Of a DNA stretch of 64,000 nucleotides, positions 1-12,400 are shown piece after piece; the stretch's first letter is position 1; each line of letters opens with the position of its first letter. The stretch is from Owenia fusiformis (taxonomy: Eukaryota > Annelida > Polychaeta > Sabellida > Oweniidae): the NCBI GenBank assembly GCA_903813345.2, contig CAIIXF020000001.1:43991366-44055365 (forward strand), given 5' to 3'. Under the pieces are notes generated by a model that was not told the DNA's origin, made no database searches, and saw only the letters and a program-made list of their open reading frames with translations. The position numbers and the translations under genes were made by a program.

Positions 1-274
1 ACTCATTACAATACATGCTCTACACCTTTCAGTTTTGTACAAATAATAATACAAATACCTTGAATACTGATAACTACTATTCTAGAATTACAAAACTATC
101 TTAAGCAGGTACTCGATACAAGACTATATGGGTATCAGTGAGACACTGGTATTAAACTTAAAGAATATATCTAGTCCTGTATATGAGAGGTGATCAATAA
201 GTAATAGATGCTTTTTATACAGATATTTTTTATTGACCAATCTTTTAGATTTTTTCACCAGTGATGAACCAGAA

Positions 275-970
275 CAACGGCAACGCCAAAGCGTAGCGAA
301 TCCCATCGAACAGCCATGGATGGCATTTTTACAAACAAAGTATATAGCAAAATGGCAGCCATTTTTCAAAATGGCCGCCTTCTACCAAAAGTGTCATTAA
401 ACCATGTGCCATGCTTATAGTATTCACATACCAAATATGAACAAAATCGCTCCACTACTTTTCAAGTTATAGTAAAATACGTTAAAATGGCGGCCATTTT
501 TCAAAATGGCTGCCTTCTACCAAAAGTGTCTGTAGACAGTGTGCAATGTTTATAGTATTCACATACCGAATATGAACAAAATCGCTCCACTACTTTTCGA
601 GTTACAGCAAAAATCGTAAAATATGAGTAAAGGCCGCCATTTTTCAAGATGGCTGCCATGTACTTCTTTAATATCTACATTTCTAGCTTTATTAATGTCC
701 TATATAATTTTTTTACATCTAAAACATATTGCTATTACAGTTTCACATATTGCATCTAAATTACTGTAAATTCGGCACTAAAATGGCCGCCATTTTGAAA
801 TGAGTGGCCATTTTGAAAATCGGCTTTTGAGCAGAACTTCTACCCCCATAGGGTATATGTGTACAAAATATGAACAAAATCGGGCCAACAGTATTTGAGT
901 TATTGCCCAGACGGACGGACGGACGGACGGAGGAGTTCCCTATATCCCTCCGAACTTCGTTCGATGGGAT
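275..970. mobile_element. Non-autonomous inverted-repeat element, family 1 copy A
   Basis: Left end has ACGGCAACGCC followed by ATCCCATCGAAC (300-311); the right end has the exact reverse complement GTTCGATGGGAT (959-970). The right end is itself a hairpin: CGAAC and GTTCG around a TT core, then ATCCC/GGGAT. Inside is a roughly 135-bp unit present two to three times (near 371, 506 and 640) and a (GACG)n run at 910-932. No coding capacity. A related copy with different but again matching termini lies at 16432-17217. Superfamily not assignable; no clear target duplication. Confidence 0.75.
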
Positions 971-3900
971 AACAATCAATTATCTATGATAAATATTTGG
1001 CACAATATGACACGGTCTCTAGTCTTGTGACAAGAGGTTGTGACAAAAAGAGAACATTTAAAGACCTGGTATGCTACACCATCAATATTATTTTATCATT
1101 TATTTATAGCAACAATAACAGCTTTCTCTACATGTTAATAATCTCAATTCCATTGACATGTAATGACTGGAAGTTGATCCCACAGAGATGTGTCACTATA
1201 AAACAAAATCATTCATTAATTATAAAGCCATTGCAGCTAGCAAATGAGATATTATATTGAACAGACTCAAAGACAGGAACACCCTTGAGTTCAGTTTGAT
1301 AGCTAATATAAGGCTACACTTTTAGGAAATTAACTTCCTGCGAACGAGGATGTCAATCATGTCATAAGGATATTTGAACCTTTAACATGGACTTTCATGT
1401 TCTAATATCATAGATGCTATATTATCTCTGATAATCATGTTCAATGAACTTTGAGATTTTTTCTGTCAATATTCAGAACTTTGATATTTTCATCCTCCTG
1501 ATGTAGGGGGCCAAAGGTAATTAACCAACTTTCTTCCTTCGATAGAATCTGATGATATCTGGATCCCTGGTTTTGAAGGGTGGACCAATGAGATCATGCT
1601 GTTTATGAAACAGAAAGGTGTGTGATGCATGTCAGAATCACAAGAAAGCCATATATTTGGATATATGACAGCAGTCTAGTATAAAGCTCTTGAATGGAAG
1701 GAATTTTCACAAGTTGAAGAATACTTGATAGTGTATGATGGTGTTCTTGGCACGACTATGACATGTGAGCTGTAGAGTTTTCACTAGCATAATACCAAAC
1801 CTATCAGAACCATTGGTAAATATGAATGTTATAGCAAAGAAAGACATGGGTTCAAATGAAAGGATAAAAACGTGTGTATAAGTCCATGACAAACATGTGA
1901 AACTGGTAAAGTGAGACGAATATGTTTGCAAGTAAAACAACAACTATAGATGGTAATTATGCAGAGATTTTACAAGTACAGATCAATCTCTATCAGGAAG
2001 AACTTTTAACTACTTGGCAATGAATGGCCGTACTAAGACCCTTGGAGGCAATATTGTCATGCCAATCTTTAGAAATAATTCCAGGCAGTTTGATTAAGTG
2101 TTCCAAGTCATGTGCAGCATATCACAATTATATCAGGCCTTAATCCAGCACTGGTCCACATCAACTCAGTAATGGCTAAATGGATTGCTCAGAAAACATT
2201 GCTGCTTGAAAAGACCAGGAAATTATCCAGTAAAAGCAATTATGATACTGCCTATCAGGTTAATTAGAGAAAAGTGGTAGATATATCATACAATACTAGA
2301 GCTCTTCTTCTTACAATCAGGCATAACATTGAGGGGGACTCTAATGTTAGCATACGCCAAATGCCATTATTGGCAACTGGACTTCTTACTGCATTCAAAA
2401 GTTTTCTAAGTAAGCACACATTTAAAACTCTTTCTGCATCTGTTTAGTGTTGAGGACAGGTAAGGGCAGTGGTTACCATTGGCTGGCTACTTGGGACTTG
2501 ATACTCGGACAGTCTTGCACCAAGCCTCTCATCCCTTTCCCAACATTTATTTCCTTTGTTGGAAAAAATGGGAGAAGGAACTCAGGTCTTGATGCAATGT
2601 GATACTTCAGACTAATAAAAAGCAATTGCAGATATTGTGTGATGACTTGTTGAGAGAAATGTGATAAGCTGACTGTAACTCTGTAAAGTTTATGTTGGAA
2701 GATGAATACATAAGGCAATCTACTAATGGCTCCTATAGCTAGAAGCTATGTGGGGGCCCCTGGGGTACACAAAAAAAGCGACAACGCGACATAGGCATTA
2801 TGTTTTTATCATTTTAAAAATGAGTGAATGTAACAGGGTCATTTGACAGAAAACATTCATTAGATAACAATTGAATAATGGAAACAACATTCATGTTCAT
2901 TTTTTCTCTAACAGTATGTTATTTGATGAAATAAAAAATGCACTAAAACTGACAAGTACACAAAAATTTTACAAAATGACACAAAAACGATGTTATGTTC
3001 TCTACAGCTGCAACAGTGATACATGCATACCCCTCTTGAGGCCCCTTATGTCAATTCAGCCTCCTGTATGGAGATGACAACACTATAAAAAGGATGGATA
3101 ATATGGCATATTTCCACTATTAGTATTCTCCTAAGAAAGGTACAATCTCAAGTTGTTCAAGTGTCTACAAGAGACATATGATAACTACTGGTGGCGTGTA
3201 ATTTCTTAATGGAAATCTACAACTAGTCTCTTTCTGACACAAAAACTCCACTGATTTGCATTAATTATAGAATCTGAGCCAATGGAATAGACTAGACCTA
3301 AGATATAAAGATGGTAAGTGTTTGGTATCTTTTATCTATTGCAGCAAACAATTTGAAATGTAATGGATTTCTATAATGATAATGGCCTTTGACAAACTGC
3401 ACTGTATGATGCAGCTTGGCTTAGGGAATTGATGAAGTTCTTAACAAAATTGCAATAAGTAGTTTATCAATCAGTAAGGCTAGAGCTAGGCATGACATAG
3501 ATATTACTCAATGATCCCAAGGCCAGACTTTTTTCTATGCTGTATATACATCAAAGAAATCATAGATGGATGCAAATGACCATAACCTGCATGGTTTCAA
3601 AAAGACATTTTGCCACTTTAGTTTTCAAACACCGATCAAATCCCTGATTAAGCTAACAAGATAGAGAACTATAAAGTTTAAAGTAAGGTAGATCTAAAGA
3701 GTAAATCGGCAGGATTCAAGCAATAACAAACAACCACATTAAGTATACAAAGTGTGATTAGCAAGAAATATAATAGTATTGAAGTGCAGAGAAAAGAGCA
3801 GCCATAGCACTGTAGTTTGTGAGTGATGATAGGGGCTGGTAGTTATGACATTGCTGAATTGTACGGCTTCAACAGATGCGACACATATGATTTACACACC

Positions 3901-4559
3901 ACAAATTGCTAGTCTTTGAGCCAATACAATTACTGTCTTGTCAGAGCTACACACTTTGTACTGGATGAAATAAGGCATTTTCAGCTTTGAAAAAATGTTA
4001 ATTTCCAGCGTGGAACAATTAGGGAAACAAATGAAGCACAGCGGGTTGCCAGTGGGGTAGTAGGATAGGTATTTAGCAGATAGTGGAGTTCATATACATA
4101 CATATCTACTCATCATTCTATCAGAGAACTATAAACTCCTTGGAAATCAAAGAGGAGCATGGTGTGTCGAAAAAGTTGGTTTACATCTTCAAAGTGTATG
4201 AAAATATGTTGTGCCATACACTGAACTTAATAGCCAGGCATCAATTAAGGACCCTAATATTTGGGAATAGGCAAGATAAGTGTTAGAAAGTAATGCCACG
4301 ACGCAAGATATGCATTTCATAATGAATTAGGCAGATAAGCAGAAAGCTTTTTATTTTTGCTTTTATGGATATTGTTGTGGATAGGCAAGGTAATATGTTA
4401 TCAAAGTGCAATATTGAAATTATACCATTACTGGATATAGAAACAAAAGGTAGGCATCAAGTAACAGTGAAATAAGAACTATAGAGTAAAACCAAAGAAA
4501 ACTACTAACTGAAAGAAACCATTCATTGTTGTATATGGTTCAAAATGAGGTACTCATAT

Positions 4560-5040
4560 TGTTTATGAGGTATTCAATATATGAGGTGGTCAATACACAA
4601 AGTGATCAATGTATGAGATGTTCAATGTATGAGATGTTCAATGTATGAGATGTTCGATGTATAAGATGTTCAATGTACGATGTGCTCAATGTATGAGGTG
4701 TCCAATGTATGAGGAATTTAATTTTTTTTAATCATTTTTATTTAACCTAGAAGGTAACAGTGAACAAGTACCATTATAACCCTCTAGGGTTCTACAATAT
4801 ATACATTACAAATAGCATGTAAACTTAAATAAAACTTTAGATGGTGTTTAATATATAAGGTGCCCAATGAACAAAGTGACCAATATATAAGCCATGAGGT
4901 GTTCCATGTATGAGATGTTCAATGTATGATGTGCGCAATGTAACCTATCGAACCCCCCCCCCCTGGCTACGGGCCTGAGATGTTCAATGCATTAGGTGTT
5001 CAATTTTGAGATACTCAACATAAAGGGTTCAATGTACATA
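4560..5040. repeat. About 16-bp minisatellite, interrupted
   Basis: Degenerate copies of a unit like GTATGAGATGTTCAAT occur at 4562-4712 and again at 4855-5035. The array is broken by about 140 bp of unrelated sequence (4713-4850) and by a C-run with a truncated element end (4955-4979). Confidence 0.75.
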
Positions 5041-5598
5041 TGTAATTGTATGCTCACAAAGGCATGGTATATGCACACAGTAAAATAATCAGTTTTAGCA
5101 AAAAAGGAGGTCTCAAATGACTATGAATTAGGAAAATAATCATAATAGAAACATGAAGCATTGGAGACTAAATATGACCAAACTGTACCTAATTGATAAC
5201 TCTATCCAATAATGGAGAAGTCAATAGGGATCATTTTCATTTATAAATTGAAATACCAATCCAATTCACAATTTGCAATATTTGAAGAGATTTCTAGTTG
5301 AGTTCAGAGACTTGCTTTTATCAATTATAGTAAAAAGTGATGCTTTTATCAATTATATTAAAAAGTGATGCTTTATACTTTTTGTATTTTTAGGATTAGA
5401 CTTAGAAAAGGACAGCCCTTGCTATGGCACAATAGCAGATACTATATACCATCTTGTACACGTTTCACACAACAGATATGCTTGGTTCGACACTGATCAT
5501 TTCTGAAAGGTATGATTTTTCTATTTTGTTGTTCAGAGTGTTATAGACTCTCATAACACTTGTTTAAGTGTGACATCTTCGTTCATTTACAGTGAAGA

Positions 5599-5730
5599 CT
5601 AAGCGTGCAAAGATAATAGTGAGAGGCATGTTGTATACTAGACTAAGAGTGCAAAGATAATAGTGAGAGGCATATTGAATACTAGACTAAGCGTGCAAAG
5701 ATAATAGTGAGAGGCATATTGTATGTTCTT
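5599..5730. repeat. Three-copy tandem repeat, about 45-52 bp
   Basis: The motif GACTAAGCGTGCAAAGATAA and the following TAGTGAGAGGCAT recur near 5598, 5642 and 5685 with ATACTA spacers. Copies are nearly identical, suggesting recent duplication. Confidence 0.8.
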
Positions 5731-6714
5731 ATATACTAGATTACAGCTAAAAATAAATATCTAGATTGATTGTTTTATATCAACATTGATATCACAATTG
5801 ATGTCACGATTCTGCCATTTGTTTTGGATGATACATGAAGTAAGCCACAGTATAATTGATACAATTGTACATAAAGAGATGGAATAACATAGAGTTATAA
5901 TAAGTACTTCTTTTCCTACCATTACAATTATACACTATATTTTAACTTATGTATTTTCATTTCATAAATGAAAACTGCTACCGGCAGATAACACATAAAA
6001 GAAAAAAGATATATATGATCTATGTGCATATCCAAAAGAGTTTCCATATTTTATTTAATTTATATGTATAGAAATTGTAGCATAGATATGATTCACATGA
6101 GGGCAGCCTTCATAAAACCATTCAAACTTCAGCAATTTTTCTTTTTTACATTTGCAAAAACCAGACAGCGAAAATGATACAATTATTTGTATATGTATTT
6201 CAATAACATCCATCATATCAAACTGCTGATATTGAAATAAATACTGCATACTTCAGTGTCACCTCAATGACTGTTTAACACAATGTTATTAATGTCAAGT
6301 ATTATTTGTAACAACATCGCATTTGCAAGTCGACATCTAGCAAGTCATGTCAAGAGCAATCTACCAAACGATCTGGTGAATAAATAAGCCTCACCTTCTA
6401 TAATTGTCATTTCAGATAGTAGGGACCAGCTGATGACATGCTGCATGATATAATACACTGATGAGATGTGCCATAGGTGATAGGTTATCCGATGGGAGAC
6501 AATACATACTGTAGATGATTCAATATATAGACAAGATATAATGAAGATGATACATCTTGGATAAAACACTATGTTGATGATTTGTCAAATGATATGCTAT
6601 GTGGATGGTATGCAATTTGAATGATGTTTGATGCTATATAGATCATAAACACATAAATGATATGCAATGAGAAAAACTGATATGTGAATGAAATAGGATG
6701 TGTAAACTGGATAA

Positions 6715-7400
6715 ATATTGAGGAGACAGTGTGGATGAGAAACACTATTGTATAGACACAGTGTTGACAAATCATAATGTTGAGAAGACACATTGCGAAT
6801 AAATCACAACATTGAGAAGACACAGTGTGGATAAATCACAATGTTGAGAAGACACATTGCGAATAAATCACAACATTGAGAAGACACAGTGTGGATAAAT
6901 CACAATGTTGAGAAGACACATTGTGGATAAATCACAATGTTGAGAAGACATAGTATGGATAAATCACTGTTGAATAGATACAATGTGGATAAATCACAAC
7001 ATTGAGAAGACACAGTGTGGATAAATCACTATGTTGAATAAACACAGTGTGGATGAATCACAACATTGAGAAGACACAATGTGGATAAACAGCTATGTTG
7101 AATAAACACAGTGTGGATGAATCACAACGTTGAGAAGACACAGTGTGGATAAATCACTATGTTGAATAAACACAGTGTGGATGAATCACAACGTTGAGAA
7201 GACACAGTGTGGATAAATCACTATGTTGAATAAACACAGTGCGGATGAATCACAACGTTGAGAAGACACAGTGTGGATAAATCACAATGTTGAAGAGACA
7301 CAGTGTGGATAAATCACAATGTTGAAGAGACACAGTGTGGATAAATCACAATGTCAAGGAGACACAATTTGGATAAAACATAATGTTGAGAAGACACACA
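6715..7400. repeat. 32-bp minisatellite, about 21 copies
   Basis: The unit is GATAAATCACAATGTTGAGA followed by AGACACAGTGTG. Neighbouring units alternate (for example GAATAAACACAGTG and GAGAAGACACAGTG variants), giving a partial two-unit period. The ends decay into unique sequence. Short frames read through it but are repeat artefacts. Confidence 0.9.
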
Positions 7401-7689
7401 ACACAGGCACCAGAGTATGGATAAAAATTTAAAGTTGTACAGTATGTTGATATATAACATGAATGATTTATAAAGATATGCAGTTGTTATTAGAGAAATG
7501 TACACATGAATTGTTGCTGTAACCAGAACAGTCTTTCAACTATTAAGCTCATGTTTCAAATATGCCTCACAAATAGATTGTTTCAGACTCAAGCAGAATA
7601 CTGTGAGTTAACCAACAATTTGAATAATAGTTAGTTGCACCTGATATTTGATATATTTAATCAAACACAAATGGGGAATTGAAGGATAT

Positions 7690-7742
7690 GATGCAGGAGT
7701 GCTTGACCTCAATACAGGAGTGCCTGACCTCAAAGCAGGAGT
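7690..7742. repeat. Short tandem repeat, 21-22 bp
   Basis: AGGAGTGCTTGACCTCAATA is followed by a near copy AGGAGTGCCTGACCTCAAAG and then a partial third AGGAGT. Confidence 0.75.
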
Positions 7743-8677
7743 AATGCCATCTGAGAGTGAATGAAGGTGACAGTAATACGCCAGGTGAGAGCTATGATGA
7801 CAGATAACAGCAAGCATACCATGTAACAGCAAATAAGATGGATGGAAGCAAACATAACAAGAGACAGCAAAGATGTCAGATGCCATGCTACATCAGCAGC
7901 TGATATAACATTGGTAAGTATTTTATCATTAATTTTTACTTTTCATACTGGCATTTTCATACTACATAAATGGCAAAGTTCTCAACAAAATGTTACAGCT
8001 CTACAAGAAAGTGTTGGATTCATTGCCATGGCTATGGATTAAAGGTATTCATGCCAACTAGTTCTGAAACACTACATTCAGTCTTAAACAAAAGGTATAA
8101 ACTGACTAACAAGCAGGTTGTTAAGTTAATTATTTGAATCGTGGGGATTATTCTCTAAATGTACCATGTTGTCGTATCCAATTTTCTGTTCAATGGAGTG
8201 CTTGATGATGGTATAACCTGACATTTTGCAATCAATCACATCAAACATAAAGTTTTCTATTTTCATCAAATACATAATAGGAGAAACAAAATATATTAAT
8301 CCATGCATTATTGTGTAATTTAAGTACCTAACTGTTAAATCCACTGATCTATGCTCACACAGGTATAATTGTATGTTTTGTGTATTGTGAACCATTGATT
8401 GCCTGGCTGTAGCTCATATATCATGCATAGTGAATGGCCCATTAGGTGATTAACGTGCCTATACTGTGAATTAACTCGAGTCTATAGACCAAAGCCTGTG
8501 ATTATCTAGTGTATCATAGTTAAAAATCTTTGTGCCGATTATAGCAATCCCAAACTTCCTTTTCTAAATCATCCCTGTTTTCCCGATGCAGTTACTAGTT
8601 ACTACAGCATAGCTCATCATTAGGACATTGCTGGTGCTGATAGCTAGATACCTTTTTCCAAAAGTTATTATAATATG

Positions 8678-8868
8678 CAGTATAACCTGTGTATATAGAA
8701 CATCTTTTGCAAAGAAAAAATGTTCGGTGTTGGTAGGTGTTCACTACAGAGAGGGTAATTTATACAGGAGTCAGTACAGTATACAATATGGAGGAAGGGT
8801 GTCAGATAGACAGGTGTTCACTAGAGAGAGGTGTTCATTAGAGAAGCGTTCACTAAGACAGGTTTTAA
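8678..8868. mobile_element. Short MITE, CAGTATAACCTG family
   Basis: The ends are CAGTATAACCTGT and ACAGGTTTTAAC, an imperfect inverted repeat of about 13 bp. The interior has several GTGTTCACTAGAGAG-like motifs. A second copy with the same ends and interior motifs is at 34276-34471, and partial copies occur near 32427 and 42045. No coding capacity. Confidence 0.6.
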
Positions 8869-9421
8869 CCATTTTACTGCACATCTTATTACTAGGCTCT
8901 GACAACCAAGATAACAGTTAGGCAACAACCTCATTTCTGGAAGCTTAAAACTCTTACCCAGAGGAACAGATCATGCATATTGATGATAATTTTTGGGGGT
9001 GGAGTCTATTTTAATGAAATTGAGTCGATTTAAATAAGTTTTTCCTTGATGCATAAGAATAATATCTCTAGTATTTGTTTGTTTAACTCTTGACATTTAA
9101 TTGTTATTAATGTTTTTATTATTCTGAAATCATAGTAATTTACACAATACAAGTAAGCAAGACCAATCGCCATTTGGCATTACAGGTTGCTTAAATTCTT
9201 GACATTCAGAAAGACATAAGAATGAAATCTCTATATTCTAGATAAAACCAGGGATAGCTTTTTGAACAATGCTTATCTTCATATGTTAAATTTATAAAAT
9301 GGGACTAAGTAAAACACCACTGAGAAAAGTATCCAGGAGACCATATTGTGACATCACTGGAAAATAGTCCAATAGGAAATTTGTGTAATGGCATCATAGG
9401 AAATCATCCAATGGAACTTAC

Positions 9422-9476
9422 CTCCTCGTGGATCCATCCCGTTTGGTCCCCCCATTTGATTTGGCATCCCAGGACC
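9422..9476 (-). CDS. Ssdp: SSBP exon 9 (residues 182-199 and part of 200)
   Basis: Acceptor ATTTTCAG, donor GAG|GTAAGT. Reads [18 protein letters not shown] plus one base of the next codon, so exon 10 must enter in phase 1. The GMDPxR motif fits the vertebrate SMDPTRQQ segment. This is the last exon visible; the next should encode the QGHPNMGG region and lies left of the window. Confidence 0.94.
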
Positions 9477-12400
9477 CTGAAAATAAAGTTAATATCATGA
9501 GCATAATTGGTGATGGTGATTTGTTCATTTCAAAATATTTTAAGGGATAGAGTGGGGGGGGGTCCTGCATTTTACCCTCATAATCCTTACTAAACCCTCA
9601 TAATTCCATTTTTCAGACCTAATATTTTTTATTTCTATTAAAATATTTTCAAAATTCCATGTTTTACCCTACAATTTCCATTTTCAGCCCTCATATTCGA
9701 TATTATGCTTCACCCTCTCCCTCTTATAGGAATAATTCAGTTGCAAATATCTAGAAGTTGAAGTCAGGATATGGTTATTCTTGTAGCTTCAAATTCATAA
9801 AATAGTCAGATAACACCATATTTTTCTTCATGGGGAAAATGTTAAGGAAATAAATCTCTAGATTACACTGCCATCTATCTGAAGCATAACAAAATATTTA
9901 TAGCAACAGCATTATTGCCTGTGTGCTAAGCAAGCATATGCTGACATCTATGAATGGAATATAAATGTGAATTCATTAATGGGTACATGAAGTAATCTCA
10001 GTCACTTGCAAAATGGCAGATTTATATTACCTATTATTTGTATTTCAATTTAGGTATAGGTGATATCACAATTCAACAAACTTGTTTGGGAAGTGAAAAG
10101 AATATAAGGCCACTACCAATCATATTGTTTGGATTAGACGGTTTTCATTATATTTGATTTTGCAACCTACATAAAAATTGGGCGAACTTGTAATCGAGTT
10201 CTATTTAAATTCACAATCCATCAAAATAATTTTGTGTAAATGACATATTTGTTTACGTTCATCTGTTACTTATTTATATTACTTTAAATGGTGTGCCTAT
10301 ACTATTATCTACTTACGTTAAATTCATTTGGCATCCTCATTGGACCTCTTGGTCCACCTGGATACCTTGGTGACATAAATGGCTGGAAAAATAGAAAACA
10401 TGACGTGTTAAAGGGTAAAAAACGATTATGTATGGGAAATAACAGTGGTAAGTGATACACCTCAGATTTACTTAAGTGGACTGTTGAGATGTTTCATTAA
10501 TGAGGGATTTAAGGTGAAATATCTTTTGCAACACATTTAATAATAGAATGCTTTTTACAAGTATTAATTACGTGGAGGACATCACTGCAGGGCATCAAAC
10601 TTGTGAATTTTGATTGTATCACTGAAACAATAATTGGTAGTTGTAACACTGTATTCAGAAGACAAATGTATGGTCCAGGGTTGATTGCCCAATGCAGTTC
10701 TTTAACATGTACTGTACTTCAGTCCCTCAGATTGACTAGAACTTTTTGAATTCATCAAACTGCAGGGTATATATTGATGGATATGATTGCACCTATCTGC
10801 TATTTTATGTTTGTTCCCCATCTTGAAAATGTTTTGATGGAGATTTTCAGTTCACATGAACTCATTCATGTGATGAAAAACACATATTTGTTTCTTTATG
10901 CATGGATGTCTCAAGATGTTTTAACTAAAAATTTTAAGTTTACATTTCAAAACAATACAGTCATGTACATGCATCAATAGCTATCATTATTTAATTTTAC
11001 TATGGAGGAACCGATACTGATTAATAATAATTAAGGAACTTAAGGATAAGAAGCAAACATGATGAACCTTCATAACTGACCTCAACTGTATTGTAAATTT
11101 CATTAGATTGACAATATGTAGATGTAAAATTTTCAAATCTCATGGCAGTAGGACTTTAAAATGAAGGCATTTGTTCTTGGACAATATAGTTTGAAATTCA
11201 TTAATAACTCCAGATTTCAAAAACATGTGTAACATAAACTTTTCTTGTCTAAAATAAGGGTTCTTGTGTCATGTTGCAAAATAAGGTGCTACTCACGCCA
11301 TTTGGCTGTCCAGGGCCCATCATACCTGGGGGTGGCCCTGGCTGGTGGGGTGACGGCTGGGAGGCAGGAGGCTGGGAGCAAATTGTGGTGTCATTATATG
11401 TGGTCAACAAATCACAATGTGTTACACAAATCAACTTACAATATTTAGAATTACTTACATTGTGTTATAGCTAACAACAGTTAGCAAGGTTTGGGTGAAA
11501 GGAGTACAATGTGTTATAGCTTACAACAGTTGGCACGATTTGGGTGAAAGGAGTACAATGTGTTATAGCTTACAACAGTCAGCAAGTTTTGGGTGAATGG
11601 AGTACAATTTGATAAAGCTTACAACAGTTAGCAAGGTTGGGGTGAATGGAGTACAATGTGTTATAGCTTACAACAGTTAGCAAGCTTTGGGTGTACAGAG
11701 TACAATGTGTTAAAGCTTACAACAGTCAGCAAGTTTTGGGTGAATGGAGTACAATTTGATAAAGCTTACAACAGTTAGCAAGGTTGGGGTGAATGGAGTA
11801 CAATGTGTTATAGCTTACAACAGTTAGCAAGCTTTGGGTGTACAGAGTACAATGTGTTAAAGCTTACAACAGTTAGCAAGATTTGGGTGAATGGAGTACA
11901 ATGTTTTATAGCTTACAACAGTCAGCAAGTTCTGGGTGAATGGAGTACATTGTGTTATAGCTTACAACAGTTAGCAAGATTTTGGTGTATAGAGTACAAT
12001 GTGTTAAAGCTTACAACAGTTAGCAAATTTTGGGTGAACAGAGTACAATGTGTTACAATCCAGTTAGCGAGGTTTGGGGAAGGATTTACAATCATTCATA
12101 GAGCTTACAACACTAAACAAGTTTTAATGTACAATGACGGGTGAACAATGTGTTAAAGTCCAGTGAAAGATGGATTGCTATATAAGAAATCTCAGATTTA
12201 TGTATGAGAACTAAAATGAGATATATCAAAACTCAAAAGCAAGTATGGCACATTTATACAAAACTGGCTTTTGTTTTGTTTTAAATATAGATGTAATTAT
12301 AAACACTGTATACTTTTGCTTTGAAAGACTATTACTGCTTGTGATGCAAATCTAAATGCTGCTAGTCTTGATCTAAATTAGTTTTACCTAGATGCTGACA

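Larger units (their letters stand above)
1..9421. other. Part of SSBP intron 9
   Basis: No exon recognised on either strand. It holds an inverted-repeat element (275-970), minisatellites at 4.56-5.04, 5.60-5.73, 6.72-7.40 and 7.69-7.74 kb, and a short MITE at 8.68-8.87 kb, listed separately. 1000-4550 is A+T-rich unique sequence with nothing I can name. A truncated repeat end (GGCTACGGGCCTG preceded by a C-run) lies at 4955-4979, inside the 16-bp array, and matches the right end of the element at 44955-45198. Confidence 0.7.

Noticed and set aside
2745-2790. GC-rich GGGGGCCCCTGGGG as a further SSBP exon
   Set aside because: Neither strand gives a family-like Pro/Gly peptide in the needed phase, nor proper splice borders.
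8628-8921. Plus-strand frame of 97 codons
   Set aside because: It overlaps a short MITE, has a biased composition and no recognisable domain.
11803-12144. Plus-strand frame of 113 codons
   Set aside because: Translation of the 49-bp minisatellite.
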